A program made the position numbers and the translations under genes. Positions 29,501-37,845 of a stretch of DNA of 64,000 nt are shown here, one piece after another (position 1 is the first letter of the stretch; the number at the start of each line of letters is the position of its first letter). This DNA is from M3007 sp041392625 (GTDB lineage Bacteria; Bacteroidota; Bacteroidia; Chitinophagales; Saprospiraceae), in assembly GCA_041392625.1 (NCBI GenBank), contig JAWKLR010000009.1, forward strand, positions 62,001 to 126,000, written 5' to 3'. The notes beneath the pieces were generated by a model. That model searched no databases and was not told the origin of the DNA. It was given only the letters and a program-made list of their open reading frames with translations.

Positions 29501-31978
29501 CGTCCAAACACGCTGAATGATGTAATTTGTCCAGTGGGCACAATTAGCCGTATTGGGGTCCCTGATTTCAATTTCGCTGAAACCAATGTCTACCAGCGCA
29601 TCGCAATTGTCCGAACTTGTAAACGTGTTGGAATCAGGAGGGATGGGAATCGAATCACAAGCCACAACCAGATCAACTGGAATTCCAGCCAGTGTAGGCG
29701 CTATGGTATCCAGCACTAAAACATCTTGACTAAATTGGGTAGCATTGCCACAAACGTCGGTTGCGCTCCAGGTATATGTTATGGTGTAACTATCGGTACA
29801 AGCTCCGGGAGTAATGATTTCACTCACTAAGCTTGGGCCAGAAGCCACCCCGCTGCAATTATCGGAAAGCACGGGCGGATCAAATGCAGGTGGGGTTTCA
29901 CACACTGCCGTTGTATCCAAAAAGCCGGTAAAGACGGGCCCAAGGCTGTCTCGCACATGCACCACCTGCGTGGCTGTAGACGTGTTTCCACATACATCCG
30001 TTGCTGTGAAAACCCGGATAAGGTTGAAGTCATAAAACCCACAGGTTCCGGGGTCCGGATTCTGATTATCCTGTTCGCTTACTACAATACTACTCAGTTC
30101 TCCGCATACATCTGCTGCAGTTACATCCACTCCTACAACCGGGAGTGTGAGGGTCATGTAGGTTTCGCAACTGGCGTCAAAACCTGCCGGAACGAGGTCA
30201 AATACAGGGGCCACCGTATCCCGTACAAAAAATGTCTGCACCACCGAGTTGCTGTTGCCACAAGAGTCTGTAGCAGTCCAGGTCACTGAAAGTGTATAAT
30301 TTCCTACACAGGTCGTATCCGAAAATGCATATGAGAACCCGATGCCGGGAGCAGGATCGCAATTATCGGTCACCGTACCTGTGTAAACCGTTGGAAATGC
30401 ATCCGGGCAATACAGTGTGTCGGGAGCAAAATTGGAAAACACGGGCGCTTCATCGTCAAAAATCTGAAATCGAAGGGTACGTACCCCGATGTTGCCACAC
30501 TCGTCTGTTGCCCGAAAACTCACGTCCACATACCAGGTACAATTGAATGCCTGGACTTGCGGATAAGGCCCGCTCCCAAAAACACCGGCACCGGTATTTC
30601 CAGTAGATGTTGTCCAGTTAAAACTGGTCCATGTTGCGCCGGAGCAATCATCATCCAGGGTTGCTCCGCCGTGATTTTCAATCCAGGATTCCAATTGTGT
30701 CTGATCATCCACACCACCACAGGCCTCCAAATAAAGGCTGTCGCCCAAGATCATTGGTGGGAGTGTATCGATAGCCGCAAACGTGGCTTTGCCACCATAG
30801 CTGGAACTATCGCATGGGTCGGTAACAAAAAAATCAACCGTTACTTTTCCTCGAACCTGATCGTACGAATTTGTTCCGATCATCTGAGTTCCACAGCCAT
30901 CTGCAAATGATGCAAGGAAGGCGCTGATAACCTGAGCAGAATCACGCAGGTTGCCATTGATATACATGGTCACTGTTTGCTCATCCAGATCGGAGCAGGC
31001 ATCGTGAAACTCCATGCCACCATTCCGTGAAATCCAATTGGCCAGTGCTGAAATTTCATCGCCACCATAGGAACAATATCCAATTGAATCTTTGGGTGAA
31101 CGATCAATAACAGGAGGTTCTGTATCAAAACTGGTAAATACAGCAGTACGGGTAGATTTCCGACCACAATAATCTGTTGCAGTAAAAATCACCGTAACGG
31201 GCTGCACACATCCCGGAGGGAATGTTGCCGGTGCGTTATTGGTATAGGTAATGGGAGTAGAAGCGTCAATGGCTTCAAATGCATCCATTTGCGCTGCAAG
31301 CCAATTCACATAGGCAGTATCCACTTGTTCGCATGGAGCAGAGCCGTTTTGTGGAGAAACCAACACCTGAGGCGGGAGCGTATCGTTGTAAACTACAATG
31401 GTCTGAATAAAGGTCGTTGAGTTTCCACTCGTGTCTGTGGCCATCCAGGTCCGTGTGAAGGAGCCTCCTTCACAGGTATCTGGCCGGGCCGTCTCAACAA
31501 AGCTGGCATCCAGTAGCCCAAAGGGCGTACAGTTATCAGTGAGTGGCAAGTTGGGTATAGGAGGAACCTGCATCAAGGAGTTCACCTCAATCAGGGTGGG
31601 GACACCCATTACATCGTATACCGGGCCGGTCAGGTCATCGAATGTGACGAAAAATATAAACGTCGCCGAATTCCCCATATCGTCTTCCACATACCAGTGG
31701 ATACCGGCGATTTCGCCCAGAACCCAGTCGGTTGTGTAAAGTCCAAACCCGGAGCCCAACGAATCAAACTCGGAAATAATGACATTTGCACCAACTGCAG
31801 AGCTTACCAGTGGTGTACCCAATTGTGGCTCCAGAGGAGTTGTACAATCAGAGCCAAGTGCCAGGACATTGGGTCCAGGGTAAGCAAAATTGAATGCAGA
31901 TTGTTGGGCATATACTGCCCCCATTGAACCTGTGAAGATCAGGTATGCACAAATAATAATACGTGCCAATTTGTTCAT
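26513..31978 (-). CDS. Giant adhesin, N-terminal part with HYR repeats
   Basis: About 1821 codons. Start MNKLARIIICAYLIFTGSMG…AQ is a signal peptide; the frame also has an ATG at 31996 that would add six residues. The body is a chain of about ten HYR-like (hyalin) immunoglobulin domains, each with DTxxPVF...CxxPP...DNC...WTATDxCGN...: for example SVTWTATDSCGNSNSVVQTF, IRVFTATDVCGNTSTATQVV, ITYTWSATDVCGNATQFSQD and QRVWTATDNCGNTRAYTQNI. Later PKD/Ig-like units contain YSWTGPNGF and YTWKGPNGYMG. Numerous Cys pairs suggest disulfide-linked domains outside the cell. With the 3' part the full protein is about 2630 residues. Function: cell-surface or gliding adhesin, inferred from family. No homology search was possible. 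Confidence 0.9.
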   Translation of the reverse strand: MNKLARIIICAYLIFTGSMGAVYAQQSAFNFAYPGPNVLALGSDCTTPLEPQLGTPLVSSAVGANVIISEFDSLGSGFGLYTTDWVLGEIAGIHWYVEDDMGNSATFIFFVTFDDLTGPVYDVMGVPTLIEVNSLMQVPPIPNLPLTDNCTPFGLLDASFVETARPDTCEGGSFTRTWMATDTSGNSTTFIQTIVVYNDTLPPQVLVSPQNGSAPCEQVDTAYVNWLAAQMDAFEAIDASTPITYTNNAPATFPPGCVQPVTVIFTATDYCGRKSTRTAVFTSFDTEPPVIDRSPKDSIGYCSYGGDEISALANWISRNGGMEFHDACSDLDEQTVTMYINGNLRDSAQVISAFLASFADGCGTQMIGTNSYDQVRGKVTVDFFVTDPCDSSSYGGKATFAAIDTLPPMILGDSLYLEACGGVDDQTQLESWIENHGGATLDDDCSGATWTSFNWTTSTGNTGAGVFGSGPYPQVQAFNCTWYVDVSFRATDECGNIGVRTLRFQIFDDEAPVFSNFAPDTLYCPDAFPTVYTGTVTDNCDPAPGIGFSYAFSDTTCVGNYTLSVTWTATDSCGNSNSVVQTFFVRDTVAPVFDLVPAGFDASCETYMTLTLPVVGVDVTAADVCGELSSIVVSEQDNQNPDPGTCGFYDFNLIRVFTATDVCGNTSTATQVVHVRDSLGPVFTGFLDTTAVCETPPAFDPPVLSDNCSGVASGPSLVSEIITPGACTDSYTITYTWSATDVCGNATQFSQDVLVLDTIAPTLAGIPVDLVVACDSIPIPPDSNTFTSSDNCDALVDIGFSEIEIRDPNTANCAHWTNYIIQRVWTATDNCGNTRAYTQNIQVEDNAGPEITMPSLIALPSSMGLCGTNIIPPGPISIHDVCTSQASSVLLTDTIPLLTAGGSNSATEPVGTLVFNWVSPNTPPIAPVTDSVTITVSLRNADGESMNEFMWVYGENNVLIGRTANTPAACMNSDTSFKVGPDVFNTWLTDGNIEITLAPNGSGTGAINPYCPGGGSAIVSLDYSFAAPAVPVQVTFNIDGGMEKVYPTVLNSFFSVGNHVITYTATDCAGNSTTATLEVQVTDVEAPSLNTTPPSVAYVGPVVCNTDVLLPFPGIMENCGMSGLYTQNTGLYPVRFYLDDNAGVVPAPMSFTFSGAVPNAITGGTIRILHRGDNGQTGEFFEVYDEDNTGLSITNTNSGITQCTDFVETIIPISASDINNWAADGSVTITLVANTDVLNFSDFIGPCAPVMVDSTDGQSVVQVFLEYDYAIVNYQVRKGAAGPVLYSGPLLGNQTEVNLAPGMYTVTYSTTDAVGLVGTTNYPLEVRDTIRPTANCVNKTIFVNASGEVNYTLLPSEINNGSFDNCSGTNLTLSASPNVFTCNMAGSLTPVTLTVTDTSGNSSTCVAQVRVETAEFFPDFNTVCLGDTLELFANPPSTPGGDGIFTYSWTGPPSWSSSQQNPKKNSTSQMDEGTYTVVITGLTGCTATGMVQVDLLDLPDQPLLIASDVCIGDDIVLSTNGLSGNDVTYCWYTGTLLNPVLLGETTDPLFTITNPPVGQYNYFVQIKAIGCSSMFSLVKTVKVKDIATPSVTQSSFDLCTCQALTLGTNVQGPDITYSWTGPNGFTSTLQFPPVNNCVSLSDSGIYTLVIYKNGCASPPVTVDVDVTQGPPTPIITGAAGVCVGDSLTLSVNNIAGAAQFIWTRPNQTTTITPTNMLTLDPITLQDSGVWRVQVVQNSCVSMQSTGVLVQVQPYPVVLAESNSPVCADIPLTLSASVSNISLPITYTWKGPNGYMGTGPNPSAPTVAGQYIVTTNTSFRRE

Positions 31979-32513
31979 GGGTAATCGGTTTGTCATACGC
32001 ACGTTTTTCTGGAAAATTGATTGACCAGAATATGGGATTGTTTTTTTGAAATCTGACAAAATGCAAGACTTCAGGTGCTTGGTGAAGGCGATTTTAAAAC
32101 CGGTAGGATTAAGAGCCTGTTTGGGAATTTATGTTTGGGCTGCAATCGGCAAATTTCGCCTCAATTAAAACAAAATTTGCTCGCTTTCGCCTCAAACCAA
32201 AATTCCAAACACGCTCTAGATTAAACGACTAAAGAACCGTGCGTGTTCATCTGCAATCCAATTTCATTACAACTGGACACGACTGACTCCCTGATTATTT
32301 TTCCAGAACAAACTGAAGAGAATGCTGTGTTTTGCCCTCTTGTCCGCTGTTCTAAAAACCAATTTTAATCATATAGCACACATGGAGATATAGCAAATTT
32401 CATACCACCCATTGTGCTTTATTCCTAAAGGTGCTTTGATTCTGTCTGTTGCCTAAAAGATTTGATCCTGGAATTCAACTATAAATTTCTGAACGGAACA
32501 CCCTGTGTAACCC
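31979..32513. other. Region between adhesin gene and gltX unit
   Basis: 535 bp holding the start region of the adhesin operon and a complete palindromic repeat (32109-32220). Outside the repeat I see no gene and no exact TANNTTTG box. Confidence 0.5.
32109..32220 (+). repeat. Palindromic repeat element, nearly complete copy
   Basis: 112 bp. The left arm ttaagagcctgtttgggaat... and the right arm ...aattccaaacacgctcta form an imperfect inverted repeat. In the middle, GGCAAATTT faces AAATTTGC. It encodes nothing. The left 48 bp recur at 15421, and its first 13-14 bp recur at 7406 and, inverted, at 51493. It resembles a REP/MITE-type non-autonomous element; no transposase is in the window. Confidence 0.8.
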
Positions 32514-32687
32514 CTATTTCAGTTTTTTATCATCCACCGTTCGATCGAGAAACTTGTTGAGTTCATCCATATCAAAATCCTTTACAACTTCTCCCAATTC
32601 GTTCACATGGATGTCCAGATCCGGCAGTTTTTCCTTTGAAACTTCCGGCTCGTTGTCTTTTTTCTTATTGTCTTTTTCACTGGCCAT
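32514..32687 (-). CDS. Small charged protein, unknown
   Basis: 57 aa from the ATG at 32687 (or 63 aa from 32705). Very rich in Lys, Asp and Glu (MASEKDNKKKDNEPEVSKEK, then PDLDIHVNELGEVVKDFDMD). It is cytosolic with no membrane segment. The second half (LPDLDIHVNELGEVVKDFDMDELNKFLDRTV) looks like a real helical protein, not a shadow frame. It follows the gltX stop by 39 bp on the same strand and is probably co-transcribed. I do not recognise a family. Confidence 0.6.
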   Translation of the reverse strand: MASEKDNKKKDNEPEVSKEKLPDLDIHVNELGEVVKDFDMDELNKFLDRTVDDKKLK

Positions 32688-32726
32688 TTTGAAAGCTTTT
32701 GCCAAAAATACGGAATCAGTACAAAT

Positions 32727-34247
32727 TTAACCAGCGAGCTGTTTATTAAATACCAAAAGGGCTGATTTCAGCCTATTCACCGTTTCTTCCTTCCCCAGTG
32801 CAGCCGCCATATCAAAAATAGCGGGGCCCTTCATGGTACCTGCAAAGGCTAGTCGCAACAGTGGGAAAATCGCACCTGGCTTCAGTTCTTCTTTTTCCAT
32901 AAACACCTTTATCGACTCTTCAAGTGCCTGTGCATCGTAAGAGTCTGCAGCACCGAAGGCTTCTGTCAACGCTTCAAATGCCGGGGCCAATTCAGGTTTC
33001 CATTTTTTGCCAATCATTCCTTCGTCATAAGTCTTAACCGGCTCAAACAGATAGTAGGCCTGATCCACAAACCCGTCGATAAATGTCACCCGCTCCTGCA
33101 TCATAGCGGCCACTTTTTCCAAAAAATCCAAGTCGGAACGATATCCCTTTTCCACAGCCTGTGGCTGAATCAAACGGGCCAGGGCTGCAGGATTCATTTG
33201 CTGGATGTATTTTTCATTAAACCACTTCGCCTTGTCGTAATCAAAGCGCGCTCCGCTTTTATTTATTTGTTCGATTGAAAATGCATCAATCAGTTCACCC
33301 AGAGTAAACAGTTCCTGATCGCCTTCCGGGTGCCAGCCCAACAAGGCAAGAAAGTTGAGCACTGCCTCCGGCAAAAAACCGGCCTCCCGGAATCCATCGT
33401 ACGGATCTTCGCCTTCCTGTCCCGCCCAATAAAGCGGGAACACAGGAATTCCGAATTTTGCGCCATCACGCTTACTCAATTTTCCATTTCCGACAGGCTT
33501 TAAAATCAATGGCAAATGGGCAAACTGCGGCATGGTATCTTTCCAGCCAAGGCCTTCGTAAAGCAAAACGTGGTGGGCAGTACTGCTCAGCCATTCTTCA
33601 CCGCGAATAACATGTGTGATCTCCATCAGGTGGTCATCTACAATATTAGCCAGGTGATAAGTAGGCATTCCATCGTTTTTTAAGAGCACCTTGTCATCCA
33701 GTTCGCTGCTTTGAAATACCACGCGACCCCGGATCAGATCGTCAATCAAAATTTCCTGATTGGGCTCGATGAGCAAGCGCACTACAGAAGGCGCGCCGGA
33801 ATCAAGCAACTCACGCCATTCTGCTTCCGGCAGGTTCAGGCTGTTGCGCAACTGACCACGCGTACTGTGGTTGTAGGTAAAATTGGGTTCCTTATCCCGA
33901 AGTGCTGCCAATTCTTCCGGGGTGTCAAAAGCATAATACGCCTTGCCTGCCTGGAGCAGTTGCTCGGCATATTGTGCATACAGGTCTTTGCGTTCGCTTT
34001 GCCGGTATGGGCCGTGGGGGCCACCTTTAGCCGGGGATTCATCTGCCTGCAAGCCCAACCATTCTAAGGCCTCAACAATGTATTCTTCGGCGCCGGGAAC
34101 ATAGCGGGTCTGGTCTGTATCTTCTACGCGAAGGATAAACTGCCCCTGATTTTTTTTGGCAAACAAATAATTATAAAGTGCAGTGCGAACCCCGCCAATG
34201 TGGAGTGCACCAGTAGGTGAAGGAGCAAATCGTACGCGTACAGACAT
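32727..34247 (-). CDS. gltX: Glutamyl-tRNA synthetase
   Basis: 506-aa class I aminoacyl-tRNA synthetase charging tRNA-Glu. The HIGH region reads RFAPSPTGALHIGGVRTALYNYLFA, the KMSKS region reads GKLSKRDGAKFG, and FILRVEDTDQTRYV is the usual second conserved block. Length is as in Bacteroidota GluRS (about 500-510). The start at 34247 (MSVRVRFAPSPTG) is certain from the motif position. The promoter lies in the divergent region with the deacetylase gene, and a small charged protein gene follows. Confidence 0.97.
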   Translation of the reverse strand: MSVRVRFAPSPTGALHIGGVRTALYNYLFAKKNQGQFILRVEDTDQTRYVPGAEEYIVEALEWLGLQADESPAKGGPHGPYRQSERKDLYAQYAEQLLQAGKAYYAFDTPEELAALRDKEPNFTYNHSTRGQLRNSLNLPEAEWRELLDSGAPSVVRLLIEPNQEILIDDLIRGRVVFQSSELDDKVLLKNDGMPTYHLANIVDDHLMEITHVIRGEEWLSSTAHHVLLYEGLGWKDTMPQFAHLPLILKPVGNGKLSKRDGAKFGIPVFPLYWAGQEGEDPYDGFREAGFLPEAVLNFLALLGWHPEGDQELFTLGELIDAFSIEQINKSGARFDYDKAKWFNEKYIQQMNPAALARLIQPQAVEKGYRSDLDFLEKVAAMMQERVTFIDGFVDQAYYLFEPVKTYDEGMIGKKWKPELAPAFEALTEAFGAADSYDAQALEESIKVFMEKEELKPGAIFPLLRLAFAGTMKGPAIFDMAAALGKEETVNRLKSALLVFNKQLAG

Positions 34248-34338
34248 GTATCAGATCTAAAAGTGATGGTTTACCACCGGGACTGTTCTTTGAAAAAAGT
34301 CAGAACCAACACCGGTTTCATTTTTTTGTAACTTGCCG

Positions 34339-34346
34339 CAAAAGTA
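34339..34346 (-). promoter_or_regulatory. Putative gltX -7 promoter box
   Basis: TACTTTTG on the minus strand, an exact TANNTTTG, 91 bp upstream of the gltX ATG. It lies in the 240-bp divergent region. Confidence 0.5.
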
Positions 34347-34417
34347 GGTCTTTTTGCCTATCAATAGAAGGATTTTTTTGAATGTGTCTCAATTGAAAAT
34401 ACCTCCATTTAATCCAT

Positions 34418-34425
34418 TACTTTTG
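34418..34425 (+). promoter_or_regulatory. Putative -7 promoter box of deacetylase gene
   Basis: TACTTTTG, 62 bp upstream of the ATG at 34488. It is divergent to the gltX box. Confidence 0.5.
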
Positions 34426-34487
34426 ACTCAAACTACTTCTTGCAACTTAAAAGGCAGCATGCATTTTGCTGCAACCCGGGTACTCGA

Positions 34488-35126
34488 ATGTATATTGTAA
34501 AAACTCCCAAACTTGTTAAAAATTACCTGGACGGCTTTATTTGGCAGGTTCCCGTTGATGACAAGCGCATATTTCTGACTTTTGACGACGGGCCTATCCC
34601 GGAGGTCACACCCTGGGTTTTGGAAACGCTGGCAGTCTTTCAGGCACGGGCAAGTTTTTTTTGTGTAGGTGATAATGTATTCAAATACCCGGAGGTATTC
34701 AAACAGGTGATTGAGCAGGGCCACACGGTTGGCAACCATACATACAACCACCTTAATGGCTGGAATACGCCTCAGCTTGTGTACCTGGAAAATGTGTACA
34801 AGTGCGCTGAACTGGTTTCCAGCAATTTATTCCGGCCGCCTTATGGACGCATTCGCGCAGCGCAGCGCAGCATACTGGCAAAAGATTTCAAATTCATAAT
34901 GTGGGATGTATTGAGCGGAGATTTTGATCCGGCCATATCCAATGAAAAATGCCTCGAAAATGTAATCAGATACACAGAGGCAGGGTCCATAATTGTCATG
35001 CACGACAGCCTGAAGGCTGAAAAGAAACTACGGTACGTATTGCCTCGGGTACTTGAGCATTTTACTCAAAAAGGATTTGAGTTCGCGCCGATACTGGATC
35101 GTGACCTTCCAATTGAACAGGTATAG
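34488..35126 (+). CDS. NodB-type polysaccharide deacetylase
   Basis: 212 aa. The NodB fold is marked by FLTFDDGP (catalytic Asp33, metal Asp34), TVGNHTYNHLNGW (metal His pair), LFRPPYGRIRAA and SIIVMHDSLKA (distal His). Such enzymes remove N-acetyl groups from peptidoglycan or chitin-like polymers. No signal peptide or membrane anchor is seen even if the frame is extended to 34440, so a cytosolic site or a non-classical route is possible. The ATG at 34488 is chosen because MYIVKTPKLVKNYLDGFIW begins the usual family N-terminus. Confidence 0.9.
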   Translation: MYIVKTPKLVKNYLDGFIWQVPVDDKRIFLTFDDGPIPEVTPWVLETLAVFQARASFFCVGDNVFKYPEVFKQVIEQGHTVGNHTYNHLNGWNTPQLVYLENVYKCAELVSSNLFRPPYGRIRAAQRSILAKDFKFIMWDVLSGDFDPAISNEKCLENVIRYTEAGSIIVMHDSLKAEKKLRYVLPRVLEHFTQKGFEFAPILDRDLPIEQV

Positions 35127-35140
35127 AAGGATGGAAGAGC

Positions 35141-36052
35141 CTACTGCATCTCCCCGATCATATCCATGATCAAACCACGTACTGCTGCCTGTTCGGACCA
35201 TACAACAAAGTGATCCCCTTCTTCAAAAATCAGTTCCCGGTAATCGCTGGAATTAATCAGCATTTTCTTTGCAAACTGAACATTTCCAAATGGAACTAGG
35301 CGGTCATTATATGCATGAATCATGGCCGTCGGGCATTTGATTTCACCCCAATGTGGCAGCATAGATTCCAGTTCTTCGCGCAATGGCATAATCTCTGCAT
35401 TGCTGGTCCATAGGCTCCGGGGGATCAACCATTTCATAGGCGGAGCATGCACCACGGGTTGCCACCAGGGGTCAGGCTCCAATTTGGGATCAATGGATCC
35501 ACCAATCATTACAACACCGCCAATCCGGTCAGGATGGTGCATGGCCATGCAGGCAACTACCGGCGCACCAAGAGAATGCCCTACCAACAGCGCTTTTTCT
35601 CCGGGAGCAACGCTATCCAGCACTGCAAAAACAGCATCTGCCTGAGCATGAATTGAAGGCTCAGGCTTCCCAAATCCTGAGGTAAACCCAAAACCTGGGC
35701 GATCAACGGAATACAAACGAGCATGCTGACTGAGGATGGTATCAGACAGGTAACTCAAAAATGCATCCGATGAGCCTGGAGAACCATGTACAAATAATAT
35801 AACCGGCAAACTATCCGATGGCTCAATGCCCAATGCATGCATGGTACGCCCTCCAGGCTCCTTTATATCAAATACGCGTGGGGTGAGGGTTTGTCCGTTT
35901 TGCTCTACCTTCTGAAGCCATTCTGAATCCGGTGTACGCATAGCAAGACAGCCGGATTGGAGGGCTACAACCCAGACTAGCAACAGGATTGTGAAAACAT
36001 AAAAACTGCGCCTCAGCCAGTTTTTTAATCTGGAAGTACGAGAGGTTGACAT
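35141..36052 (-). CDS. Alpha/beta hydrolase, probable lipoprotein
   Basis: 303 aa. From the ATG at 36052 the protein has a basic start (MSTSRTSRLKNWLRR), a hydrophobic helix (SFYVFTILLLVWVVALQSGC) and a Cys that could be lipidated (LQSGC, non-standard at -3). The hydrolase domain has the oxyanion HGSPGSSDAF, the nucleophile elbow VGHSLGAP (Ser160) and the closing His in EEGDHFVVW. It likely acts in the periplasm or outer membrane on an ester or amide; the substrate is unknown. The longer frame to 36118 has no better signal. The upstream zinc peptidase ends with its own terminator, so the two are probably separate units. Confidence 0.85.
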   Translation of the reverse strand: MSTSRTSRLKNWLRRSFYVFTILLLVWVVALQSGCLAMRTPDSEWLQKVEQNGQTLTPRVFDIKEPGGRTMHALGIEPSDSLPVILFVHGSPGSSDAFLSYLSDTILSQHARLYSVDRPGFGFTSGFGKPEPSIHAQADAVFAVLDSVAPGEKALLVGHSLGAPVVACMAMHHPDRIGGVVMIGGSIDPKLEPDPWWQPVVHAPPMKWLIPRSLWTSNAEIMPLREELESMLPHWGEIKCPTAMIHAYNDRLVPFGNVQFAKKMLINSSDYRELIFEEGDHFVVWSEQAAVRGLIMDMIGEMQ

Positions 36053-36126
36053 GACAAGAAGTTTTAAAACACCAGGTGAATACCGCTTCAGGTACAAGGA
36101 AGGCAACAAAAACGACACACCGTAGA

Positions 36127-36168
36127 AACAAAGGAGCCAGTGTATGCATCAAATCACACCCTGGCTCC
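36127..36168 (-). terminator. Terminator of zinc metallopeptidase gene
   Basis: GGAGCCAG / CTGGCTCC stem, followed on the minus strand by TTTGTTT. It starts 32 bp after the stop at 36201. Confidence 0.75.
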
Positions 36169-36200
36169 CATTTATTTATTCACTTCGAACTGTTGATTCC

Positions 36201-36890
36201 TTAGTCCCTGCGGCCCATAAACATCATAAGCAGGTACAGGAACTGCAACAAGGCAGCTAGTGCGGCAGAAACATAGGTCATTGCAGCCCATTTCAAAGCA
36301 TCTTTTGCACCGTCGTATTGAGCACCGGTGGCTACTCCGCTGTTGTTGAGCCAGGCAAGTGCGCGATTACTCGCGTCAAATTCAACCGGAAGGGTTACCA
36401 GGCTAAACAAGGCAGTAACACCAAAAATACCCAGGGCGAGATACATGAAAATAGGTGAATTGGTCACGTACATCAAGCCCAGTCCAAACATAAAGAGGTA
36501 TTGCTGAAGTGAGGCTGCAATGTTCACAACCGGAACCAGGCCCGAGCGAAGTTGCAACATGCTGTAAGCAGTAGCGTGCTGTACGGCGTGGCCGCATTCG
36601 TGGGAAGCCACGGCAGCCGCAGCCACAGAACGTCCGTGGTATACATCATAACTCAGGTTAACGGTTTTATTCGTTGGGTTGTAGTGGTCCGTCAACTGAC
36701 CCTGCACCTGAGTAATTTTTACATCCGTAATTCCATAATCTTGCAGCATGGTAGCCGCTACTTCGGCTCCACTCATACCATTACCTAGACCCATCTGGCT
36801 GTACTTCGCAAATTTGTTGCGCAGTTTGGAGCTCAGGTAGGTTCCAATAACAGTAAACACAATACTTATGGCAAAAAGACCGATCATCAT
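36201..36890 (-). CDS. YugP-family zinc metallopeptidase, membrane protein
   Basis: 229 aa. One N-terminal helix (MIGLFAISIVFTVIGTYLSS), then the peptidase part with VASHECGHAVQHA (HEXXH at 97-101), and further helices at LVPVVNIAASLQQYLFMFGL, MYLALGIFGVTALFSLVTLP and the C-terminus. VEFDASNRALAWL is the conserved block after the zinc site in this family (neutral zinc metallopeptidase 2, YugP). The physiological substrate is unknown. A -7 box lies 83 bp upstream and a terminator follows. Confidence 0.92.
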   Translation of the reverse strand: MMIGLFAISIVFTVIGTYLSSKLRNKFAKYSQMGLGNGMSGAEVAATMLQDYGITDVKITQVQGQLTDHYNPTNKTVNLSYDVYHGRSVAAAAVASHECGHAVQHATAYSMLQLRSGLVPVVNIAASLQQYLFMFGLGLMYVTNSPIFMYLALGIFGVTALFSLVTLPVEFDASNRALAWLNNSGVATGAQYDGAKDALKWAAMTYVSAALAALLQFLYLLMMFMGRRD

Positions 36891-36972
36891 ATCGTTATAA
36901 AATTTTAATTTCCAAGTTTAAAGCCTGACAGCACAAATAAAGGACTTGAACTGTTCTGCTGTTTTTCAAAAA

Positions 36973-36980
36973 CAAAACTA
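36973..36980 (-). promoter_or_regulatory. Putative -7 box of zinc metallopeptidase gene
   Basis: TAGTTTTG on the minus strand, matching TANNTTTG, 82 bp before the ATG. Confidence 0.5.
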
Positions 36981-37052
36981 ACGTAAAATAAGTTTTGACA
37001 CGCCACTTTAGACGATAAAATCTTCGACAAGTAACCTTGCGGATTCGACTAA

Positions 37053-37829
37053 TTAGTCCGGCACCCTGGTAATCCGGTCCCTGAATTTATCCAGTTGAAA
37101 CCACCACCCAAACCGGATTGAAAAGCTCTGTGTTCGGAATCGCTTAAAAACACCACGCAGCGCTGCATCTGAAGCCAGATCCGTCAGTCCATGTGCATAA
37201 CTGAGTTCTATTCGGCGTCTTCCCTCACCGTTATTCCAATCATACGCCAGACTCGTTAATAAGGTCCGCTCGGTATTTCTGGTTTGGGCGTTGTTGAATA
37301 CCCGGTTGGTCTGACGAAACCGGTTTCCATTGAGGTAAACTTCTGTTCGTTTTCTGCGCACCCAATTGGACAACCCAATGCCCGCTGCTGCACTGAGACT
37401 TTGCGACTCCGAAGTATAAAAGGTGTACCTAAATTGAACAGGCAACTCAACAAACCCCGAAACGGTAATGATGGAACGTATGGTATCCGGAGCCTGCCAG
37501 AAATACAGGTACGGATCAAACCGCTGCCGATTGCCTTTTCTGATATAATTGACACCGGTAAGCAGAAATGCCCGTCGAAACAAAGGAATTTCCAGATTTG
37601 TACCCAGACAATAACTCGGATGATAATAGTCTCGTGCCAGATAGGAATGGAATACCCCCTGCTCAGTGTATCCATCGACATAAGGTTTGTCCAGTCGGGA
37701 ATAGGTAGCTCCCAGATAAAATCCCATGCGCGATTGCGCACTTGCCGCCCCTACGCCCCCCAACACTATCCATGCAGCGAGGCACAATCCATTAAACATG
37801 GAGCTGGATTTAAACAGGGGTAGCGGCAT
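37053..37829 (-). CDS. Outer-membrane beta-barrel protein, unknown
   Basis: 258 aa. From the ATG at 37829: signal-like segment MFNGLCLAAWIVLGGVGAASAQ preceded by MPLPLFKSSS. The mature part begins RMGFYLGATYSRLDKPYVDGY and continues in short amphipathic strands (LLTGVNYIRKGNRQRF, FVELPVQFRYTFYTSESQSLSAAAGIGLSNW, LSYAHGLTDLASDAA), ending SFSIRFGWWFQLDKF. This is the PorT-like/outer-membrane barrel style common in Bacteroidota, but I cannot place it in a named family. It follows serS by 90 bp, across a long hairpin. Confidence 0.75.
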   Translation of the reverse strand: MPLPLFKSSSMFNGLCLAAWIVLGGVGAASAQSRMGFYLGATYSRLDKPYVDGYTEQGVFHSYLARDYYHPSYCLGTNLEIPLFRRAFLLTGVNYIRKGNRQRFDPYLYFWQAPDTIRSIITVSGFVELPVQFRYTFYTSESQSLSAAAGIGLSNWVRRKRTEVYLNGNRFRQTNRVFNNAQTRNTERTLLTSLAYDWNNGEGRRRIELSYAHGLTDLASDAALRGVFKRFRTQSFSIRFGWWFQLDKFRDRITRVPD

Positions 37830-37845
37830 GGGCTTATAAAATGAG

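Noticed and set aside
32109..32220. Insertion sequence
   Set aside because: No transposase and no coding capacity; only a palindromic element.
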